From contig NC_059379.1 of NCBI RefSeq assembly GCF_019703515.2, forward strand, positions 22,805,880 through 22,869,879: a DNA stretch of 64,000 bases, given 5' to 3'. The position numbers and the translations under genes were made by a program. Positions 56,867 to 64,000 of the stretch are shown in pieces. The stretch comes from Myxocyprinus asiaticus (taxonomy: Eukaryota > Chordata > Actinopteri > Cypriniformes > Catostomidae). How positions within the stretch are numbered: the first letter of the stretch is position 1; each line of letters begins with the position of its first letter. The notes under the pieces are model-generated. The model was given only the letters and a program-made list of their open reading frames with translations. It was not told the origin of the DNA and searched no databases.

Positions 56867-57704
56867 ATGCCTTTGTTTGGCAACACATTCAGTCCCAAGA
56901 AAACACCTCCTCGGAAGTCTGCATCCCTTTCCAATCTACATACAGTACGTGCAAATAAAGCTGTTTGTTAGATGCATTTGGCATAAAGAATATTTTTCTC
57001 ATTTATTTGATTAATTCCCCTTTGCTTAAATCACTTCTTGTTTATTTTCAGTTGGATCGGTCTACACGGGAGATAGAGTTAGGTCTGGAGTATGGAGCCC
57101 CAGTAATGAATATTGGTGGTCAGAGCTTGAAATTTGAAGATGGCCAGTGGATCACAGGTATAACATTGTCCTCCTACAATAAAAGCCCAGTTAATATTTT
57201 GATGATGATGAGCAGCCTATTTAAGAAATATTTAAGAATGTTTTTATGTTAATCACAGAGTCAGCAAGTAATCTATCAGGAAAAGAGGTACAGCGATTGA
57301 AGAAAAGGAATCTACAGTTAGAAGAGGAGAATAATCTTCTTAAGATAAAGATTGAGGTTCTTCTTGATATGGTGAGTGTCAAATGAATGTGCTCAAAGCC
57401 ACAACTTTAGAAATAGGTAGGCTAAATGAACTTCATGGATGTTACATTTTTATCTCTGGTTCTACTTCAGAGACTAGATGTACAGAATTTGACAGATGTT
57501 CCTCTTTTGAAAAATAACAAGATGTTGATTTGAATTTATATCGTTTAATCTATTCTGGGATTTAATGTGTACAATGAAAAATTATGTGTAAGCAAAAAGG
57601 AATGTAAAAAAATTTCCCTTCAGCTTTCAGAATCAACAGCAGAAACACATCTAATACAGAAGGAACTTGAAGATATAAAGAATAATTCTCGAAGAAAGAA
57701 ATGA
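56867..57704 (+). CDS. cby1: Protein chibby homolog 1
   Basis: A small coiled-coil protein that binds the C-terminus of beta-catenin, exports it with 14-3-3 proteins, and acts at the distal mother centriole in ciliogenesis. Four exons (56867-56944, 57052-57157, 57259-57371, 57624-57704) join in frame to 125 aa (human 126). Residues 1-26 are MPLFGNTFSPKKTPPRKSAS then LSNLHT, with the 14-3-3-type site RKSASL. The middle reads LDRSTREIELGLEYGAPVMN and LKFEDGQWI. The C-terminal coiled coil is VQRLKKRNLQLEEENNLLKI then KIEVLLDMLSEST, ending in the basic SRRKK. The start codon sits 30 bp into an exon that begins at 56838. Confidence 0.97.
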
Positions 57705-58900
57705 CGGAAGGAAATAAAGGCCTTACTGATTAACTCTTTTAAAGTTCTTGTTTTTTAAAGTGAGTGTGCTTTCTAAGTTGTAGTTAGTAGATTTTTTAAA
57801 AGACTCTATTTAAATATAAGTTACAGTTTAAACAATTGATTAGGTTTTATGTGATTGCTTTTGTCACATTTAGATCACTTTTTTTAATTTGCTCTTTCAT
57901 TGCCAATTGTATGAATAAACAAAAATATTTAGGTTGACATCATGTCATAATCTTTGCATAGCCCTCTAAATATTTTTTTCTTCTCTTTTCTACACATCAT
58001 TTTATTAGCCTTAAAGCATCTACATTGTGTATTCAAGCAAAATACCCTCATGACTTTCCTCGTCATGAAACGGGCATTTGAATTGGTCAAAATGATCTCA
58101 GATTACATTAAAAGCAGCTTAAATTTACTGAGCTTCATGTTTAGAATACAATAACTTGTCACACTTAAACCAGTTATACCTAATCTTCATTTCTACGGCC
58201 CCAGGAAGTGCTCTTGAAAGTCCTTAAACCACTCTGCATGTGTAGATTTAAATGTGTATTCAAATCACAGGAAACAATTACACTCTTTCTTTGGTTGAAG
58301 AGTATGATTAGCCAAGAGCTGTGACGGTTTAAGAATTTTCTTGCAGATTTAGGGAGATTTTCTTATGGCATGTACTACACTCCTTCGGTTGCACAAAATT
58401 ATTATTATTTTTTTTAACTAATAAATTGACATGAAACCATTTTGTTGTAAAAAATACATAAATAAAATTGTACAGAATTTTGTGAATTTTTGTGCTATTT
58501 GCAAATGGGTATTTCTTGACATTCTTTTCATCTATTTAACATAACCTTTCCCAAGTTAACCTCATCGAAACACACTGTGTGTAATATTTTGCTGTAAACT
58601 CGTTGTAAATGACCCGTATCTTCATCATTTCTCTACAGAACCTCATTACATTTATCAGTGTATTAACTCGGTTATGTTTTTAGAATGAAAGTGCTTTGTA
58701 CAAGAGGCTGTACTGATGTCAAAACAAGTAAACAACCCACCATGGGTTCTGTAATGCCACTTATGCTGTCCAGGAATGTAGTCTTATTTCCTATAAATAA
58801 GAGACTTTATGGGCATTACAGATTATTAATAGGAGGGTCGAGAAAAGGAAGGAGGTGTACCAGAAGGTTTATTTAGCAGATTATCCTCCAAAATCCACAG
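57705..58900. other. Intergenic, includes cby1 3' UTR
   Basis: No gene was recognised. AT-rich; AATAAA strings near 57914 (ATGAATAAACAAA) could serve cby1. A 63-codon open frame at 58685-58876 lacks protein features. Confidence 0.4.
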
Positions 58901-59000
58901 TGCAATGAGGCTTGGGAGTACATTATGTATCTGTATACCAAGGAGGCCAAGTCCTCATACAGCTTCCTGAAGGGGAGTTCTGCGTCACATCACAGGACAG
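58901..59000 (+). promoter_or_regulatory. Possible slc16a8 5' untranslated exon
   Basis: A GC-richer stretch ends in a consensus donor, CAGGACAG then GTAAGG, at 59000/59001. It lies upstream of the slc16a8 coding exon, which itself starts at an acceptor (61028/61029), so an upstream non-coding exon is required. The 5' limit is a guess. From 59001 to 61028 nothing else is recognised. Confidence 0.4.
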
Positions 59001-61051
59001 GTAAGGCAATTATTCAGCTAGCTAGGTTGCGGCTATTTGTGTTTTAAGTGGCCTAAAATAAAGTAAAAATTGTCCTTAAATTGGTGTGTTGATATTTCAT
59101 TAATGTTTATGAAGAATTTCAGCTGATTTTGGAGCATCTAGACTTTTTCCACTTTCTGTAACCACTCATTTGAGTGGCTTTCTTCATCAATTGTAATATT
59201 CTTATATAGTCAGTTTGGTTAAAACTAAACAGACCTAAAAAAATTAATTAATTAAAACAAGACTTCCACAAAAATTCCAAACTAATTCTAGAGATACTGT
59301 TTTATGGACATTAATATAAAATTAATAAGTGAGCAGTTCAAATTGGCTGGATTCTGTTTCATGCAAAGAATTGGCGTAACAAGCTCAATGTAGAATTACG
59401 TTTCTGACTAACAAAAACTTCCAGGGATTTGCTTTTTAAACTATTTTTTTCTCATATGAAAAATGACATATGAAAAGCAGTGATTAACCTCTTAAATCTG
59501 CAGGGAGGCGTTATATGGCAAGCCATTTTATCACTTTATTACCAAGTCCCTGGATGCGTAAGTTTAGCATATGTGGTATCATTTGAAAGCCTAAAATCTG
59601 AACTTTTTAGAAAACCCCATCTCTTGCATCTAGGTACATAGAATAACAAAATAAGGCCTGAAAACATTTGTGTCACAAATTGGCCCTACCTAGAGGTTGT
59701 AGAAATTTTAAAATGAAAATAAAAGTCCTTCACATAGCACTTAAATAGACAAGTCATATATCAAATGAAAGCTCTCATTCTCAAGAAGTTAACTGCATGT
59801 TTATTTTGTTGCCATAATACCACAGTTTGAATTATTTTCAAAAATACCACACAGTTAAATTTTATTTCGGTAAGGCATAAAATGCAAATGGCTCTCTTCT
59901 GTGCTGACCACTGATCTGTAAGCCACAAATAGCTTCAAACTTGATATCAAGTCATACCTTGGGTTGTTGGCTTTAAAATGAGTTAAATAAATTATTTGTT
60001 TACTTGTTTGTGAGCTTGCTTAGGTGAATAATCCAATTTTGTGTCAAAAATGTTTTCAGCAAAATACAAAGTTCAGTAGAAAAATTATGAGAAACAAATC
60101 ATCAGCAAAATAGGTTCTCATCTATTGAAGATGAAATGTTACACATCATTTTAAAGCTGGGATTCTATTTTCCAATGACACCTAGATTGGGCCTCTAGAC
60201 AACTCAGAAGTCAAGATATTCAACAAAACATTGTGGAAGTTCTTAGCACTTAAAAAAAAAGACTTGTCTGTGGGTGAGGGCTAAAATGTGTATTTTGCTG
60301 TCCAGTGGGATAAATTAAGAATTTTTGCTCGAAAATAGAGGACACAGAATTGAAATGGTATGCTTTTAAACTTTAGAAATAATTTTAAACATATACAATG
60401 TTATTAATTATTGCAATAATTTCTTAAAATGAAGGGGGTTATCTGTAAAATGAGACAATTTTTATTAAATTAGTCCACTGTATGTGCGAACAGGGAGCTT
60501 TTAAATTTGAGTATGAAAATTTTCAAGGGCAGTCCAAAATTCCTGCAGAGCATAAGAGGTTAAGTAAAATAAGCTCAAGCAAAACAGAAACAAAACTAAT
60601 CAATAAACTGAAAAAAAAATTAATAATAATAATAATAATTTTAAATAACAAGACTTACTTGTATACAGAAGATAAAAGGTGATCAGCTAGTTCAATATGA
60701 TACATACATAAATAGTGATACTTTGTATCTAAACATAAACCAAATGGTACACAGTGGATGACGGATAAAAGTAGTCAATCTCTTGATAAGTCAGTTGACC
60801 TGAATGTTCTTGTTGACAGTGCACATGTGCATTCTAGAATCTTGCCGTGTGTTACATACTAACTTCGTCTGTGTATTGTGGTAAAGATTTGCACTCAACA
60901 TGGCACGTTGAGTAGTTAATGAGTAGTACTTATTACAAAACTTCTCATCCTGCTTCCCTCTGAGAAAGTGTCTTTTGATTGTACATATAATATAAGAATA
61001 TTGTAGTTTTTCTTTTCCTCCTTTGCAGGCCCAACACCATCATAAGCAACT

Positions 61052-62817
61052 ATGGGAATTAAAGTGGAGGAGACAGAGACAGTACGTCCCCCAGATGGTG
61101 GCTGGGGCTGGGCTGTTCTGCTGGGAGGTTTTGTCATCACTGGCTTTTCATATGCTTTTCCAAAAGCTATTAGTGTTTATTTCAAAGAACTGATGCGAGA
61201 CTTTGACTGTGGTTACAGTGACACGGCCTGGATTTCATCCATCATGTTAGCTATGCTCTATGGCTCAGGTAAAATACAGTAAGCCGAATGCCATCAAACC
61301 TTAAAAAGCAGACAATCATCTTAATTTTCATTTACCATGAAACTTGATCAAATAATTTTCATTTAATCCAGGTCCAGTCTCCAGCATCATGGTTAATAAA
61401 TTTGGATGTCGTCCAGTGATGCTGATTGGAGGATTACTGGCCTCAGGAGGGATGATAGGTGCCTCTTTCACTACTAACATTATCCAGCTCTACCTCACTG
61501 CAGGTGTCATTACAGGTGATTGAAATGTAATGTACTGACATTGCTACACAAGCAATAAACAACCCAAATCTTTGTTTTAACCAATGAAAATGCTATCATA
61601 AAAGTACATCTGGAAGATGGTAATGTTTATGCTCGTGGACAAATATTGGACAGCAACACAAGGAAAATGTAACACATAATGCCTTTCCCTCCTCAAAGGT
61701 CTTGGCCTTGCCTTGAACTTCCAACCATCACTGATTATGCTGGGGTCTTATTTTGACAAACGGAGACCACTGGCCAATGGACTGGCTGCAGCTGGAAGCC
61801 CAGTATTTCTGTCAGCTCTTTCTCCATTAGGTCAAGTGCTGCTGAACCGTTATGGATGGAGAGGAGGATTTCTGATCATGGGTGGTCTTCTGCTAAATTG
61901 TTGCATCTGCGGAGCTGTTATGAGACCCCTGAAATGCAAAGAAAGGAGAACGATGGCGAAAGGAGAGGCCTACTCCCAAGAGCTCAAAGAAATGCTGCCT
62001 TCTAGGGCCGGACAAGAGAGTAACATTTGTAAACACCATAATGCTGAAAAGCCTAGGAAAAAGAAGCTTTTGGACTTCAGTGTACTTTGTGACCAAGGGC
62101 TAATTATCTATATCATTGCAAAATTTATAGTTGTCCTTGGCCTGTTTGTTCCAACTATTCTCTTAGTCAACTATGCTAAGGATCAAGGAGTGCCCGACCA
62201 GGATGCTGCCTTTCTGTTATCTATTATAGGATTTATTGACATCTTTGCCCGTCCCACATGTGGCATATTGGCTGGTTTTAAATGGATTCGACCCAAGATG
62301 CCTTATTTCTTCAGCCTTGCCTTGCTCTTCAATGGCCTAACAGATGTTTGTTCAGCCACAAGCACAGATTATAAGGGGTTAGTTATCTTCTGTGTGTTCT
62401 TTGGGCTCTCTTATGGCATGGTGGGTGCTCTACAGTTCGAAGTGCTAATGGGTATTGTGGGGACAAGCAGTTTTTCCAGTGCACTTGGCCTAGTGCTCCT
62501 CATAGAGGCAGTGGCTGTGCTGATTGGACCTCCCTCTGCTGGTGAGTACGGACGTTAACGTAAATGTTATATTATTAATGTAAAAGTAATAATATTTTTC
62601 CTTCCTGTTCTTTCCCCCTACAGGTTATTTGGTAGATGCTTACAAGAACTATGAACTCATTTTTTACATGGCTGGCGGAGAGCTGATCACTGCTGGAATA
62701 TTTCTTTCCCTTGCATCATTCTGCTGCATTAAGCAAAAGAAAAGAAAAGACTCATCTAAGATTCATCATGCTGATGTGGCAAATAATCATGTTAGGAATG
62801 AATCAGATCAAGCCTAA
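61052..62817 (+). CDS. slc16a8: Monocarboxylate transporter 3-like (SLC16A8)
   Basis: A plasma-membrane carrier for lactate and pyruvate with a proton, of the major facilitator superfamily with 12 helices; in mammals MCT3 is basolateral in retinal pigment epithelium with basigin. Four coding exons (61052-61268, 61372-61515, 61699-62541, 62624-62817) join in frame to 465 aa. The MCT signature [18 protein letters not shown] is at residues 13-30. Other landmarks: [60 protein letters not shown], a charged central loop (about 205-250), [34 protein letters not shown], and VLIGPPSAG before the last exon. RDFD..YSDTAW and synteny with cby1 favour SLC16A8 over SLC16A3, though the two are close. The C-terminal tail is short ([10 protein letters not shown]) compared with human. 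Confidence 0.92.
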
Positions 62818-62870
62818 AAGATGAAGAGTGAAGAGAGCTCTGCTGTTTGGAGAGTGACATTTACATACAG

Positions 62871-63190
62871 TTAAAGATGAACTCATTAAAAAGGTTTTAC
62901 TCCTAAAGAAATTATTTCCCAATGTATGTATAAAATCATGACCCCTCACATGAGGTCATATCATTAACCTTATGCGGGGTGTCCCCTCATGGGGGTGCCC
63001 ATGTTAGAATCACATGATCAGTCGAATAGTACTCACTTAATCTCAGTAACCACCCAGTTATTGGACATTTTCACTCATGGATTAAATGAATCATGGCTGA
63101 CTTTGAATAGTGACTTTCTTCAATGGCATCTGAAGCTGAAAACTATAGATTTTGAATGAGGTTGCATCCACCCAGCAAGATGACAGTGTA
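62871..63190 (-). repeat. Dispersed TTAA-type repeat, copy 4, inverted and truncated
   Basis: Begins TTAAAGATGAACTCATTAA and runs through the complement of the shared words (TTACTCCTAAAGAAATTATT; AATCATGGCTGA; GGATGCA). It fades at about 63190, where another inverted-repeat element begins. It starts 54 bp after the slc16a8 stop codon, so it probably forms part of the 3' UTR. Confidence 0.75.
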
Positions 63191-63652
63191 ATGCTGTTCA
63201 CTTTGTGTTGGAATCACTGTAATTACGAGATGGCAACTCTGAGGTTCTACTCGGAGCCGTTCATGTTCTGGGAACTAGGAAGTTATCCGTTTCTATGAAA
63301 ACACTTATGCCAAAATGGCTTTGTTGTTGATAACAGCAAAATATTTTTCACTACATTCATTTATTAATTCACCTCAATATGTTGCTGCAAAATGTTTAAG
63401 TATAAAGAAAACGTTATAGGGAATGATGGCATAATAAAATAACATATCAAACAGAAATATGTTTTCACTACCTTCAACTGTTGAGGCCGCTGCCATATTA
63501 GTTCTATTTACATGACATCACGACTTTCAAGTCGGAGCTTTAGAATTCTGAGATTACAACTTGTAATTACAAGTTCTACAAAGACATAAACGCTTTTTAC
63601 AAGTTGGAATCTCGTAATTACGGTAATTCCGGCATGATGTGAACGCACCATG
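63190..63652. repeat. Inverted-repeat MITE
   Basis: The left side TGTTCACTTTG..GGAATCACTGTAATTACGAGAT is matched in inverse by the right side ATCTCGTAATTACGGTAATTCC..GTGAACGCACC. Internal DNA is unique and non-coding. The ends are approximate. From 63653 to 64000 nothing is recognised. Confidence 0.65.
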
Positions 63653-64000
63653 TCCAAGATAGCACAAATACAAATGATGAATATATGATGAAATAAATGA
63701 TAAATCTCTCCAGAATTAAACAAAATAATGCCATATGCATCCCAAAAGCACTTTTGAACTTATTCATATTTCTAATATCTGTATTACACAGAAAATATCA
63801 TGGTATGTTAGATTTACACATATGCGTTATTTGGAACACAGTCTATTTGTGAATAAGCTAGCTGAATAAATTGGCCATAAAATGAGACAAGCAATAAAAT
63901 ATATGATTACAGCACACCATACTGGCTAGCTGCAGAGACAGTTTAACAGAGATGCACTACTGGTATTAAAATGAATGGGAGAAATTCGAACGCCCAATGG

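Noticed and set aside
61052..62817. slc16a3 (MCT4) as the name
   Set aside because: [12 protein letters not shown], the PPDGGWGW start and proximity to cby1 fit SLC16A8 better, though a phylogeny would be needed to exclude it fully.

Overview
The window is vertebrate nuclear DNA and almost certainly comes from a cyprinid-type teleost fish. The genes are split by short GT-AG introns and their products match vertebrate families. The DNA is AT-rich. It carries repeats typical of fish and especially of cyprinids: Tc1 transposons with long inverted repeats, TTAA-flanked inverted-repeat elements with GGGATAGTTCACCC ends, a tRNA-derived SINE, a hAT element, and LINEs of two clades.

Seven protein genes are read, most of them exon by exon. 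csdc2 (-, 1686-3193) encodes a cold-shock RNA-binding protein. aco2 (-, 6549-16964, 17 exons, 782 aa) is mitochondrial aconitase. phf5a (+, 18273-20086, 4 exons, 110 aa) is an SF3b splicing subunit. tef (-, 25260-33341) is a PAR-bZIP clock-output factor with two alternative first exons. zc3h7b (-, about 38.3-49.0 kb, 20 exons resolved) is a TPR and CCCH zinc-finger RNA-binding protein. cby1 (+, 56867-57704, 125 aa) is Chibby, a ciliary and beta-catenin-binding protein. slc16a8 (+, 61052-62817, 465 aa) is a proton-linked monocarboxylate transporter, MCT3-like. From memory of human 22q13, the order and orientation zc3h7b-tef-phf5a-aco2-csdc2 match the human block. tob2 (between tef and phf5a) and polr3h (between aco2 and csdc2) are not seen here, and cby1 plus slc16a8 sit beyond zc3h7b. 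These are housekeeping and regulatory genes that share a conserved neighbourhood, not an operon or pathway.

The non-genic space is mostly mobile DNA. 0-0.85 kb: end of a Tc1 copy. 4.8-5.2, 15.5-16.3, 32.1-32.5 and 62.9-63.2 kb: one dispersed TTAA-type repeat. 8.7-10.1 kb: internally deleted Tc1 in an aco2 intron. 12.2-12.7 kb: complete SINE. 17.6-18.2 kb: LINE 3' tail against the phf5a promoter. 21.2-22.8 kb: nearly intact Tc1. 29.8-31.5 kb: hAT element with a perfect 8-bp target duplication in the tef intron. 34.1-34.9 kb: large palindromic element. 41.1-42.3 kb: another Tc1 family. 50.6-56.2 kb: a nested LINE-in-LINE block that ends a few bases from the apparent cby1 start site.

I see no CRISPR, operon-like or otherwise novel multi-gene system. 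The points most worth a second look are: two GC-AG introns, CTCF-like motifs carried by palindromic repeats, LINE tails abutting two promoters, a partial duplication of a tef coding exon, and the missing C-terminal exons of zc3h7b.
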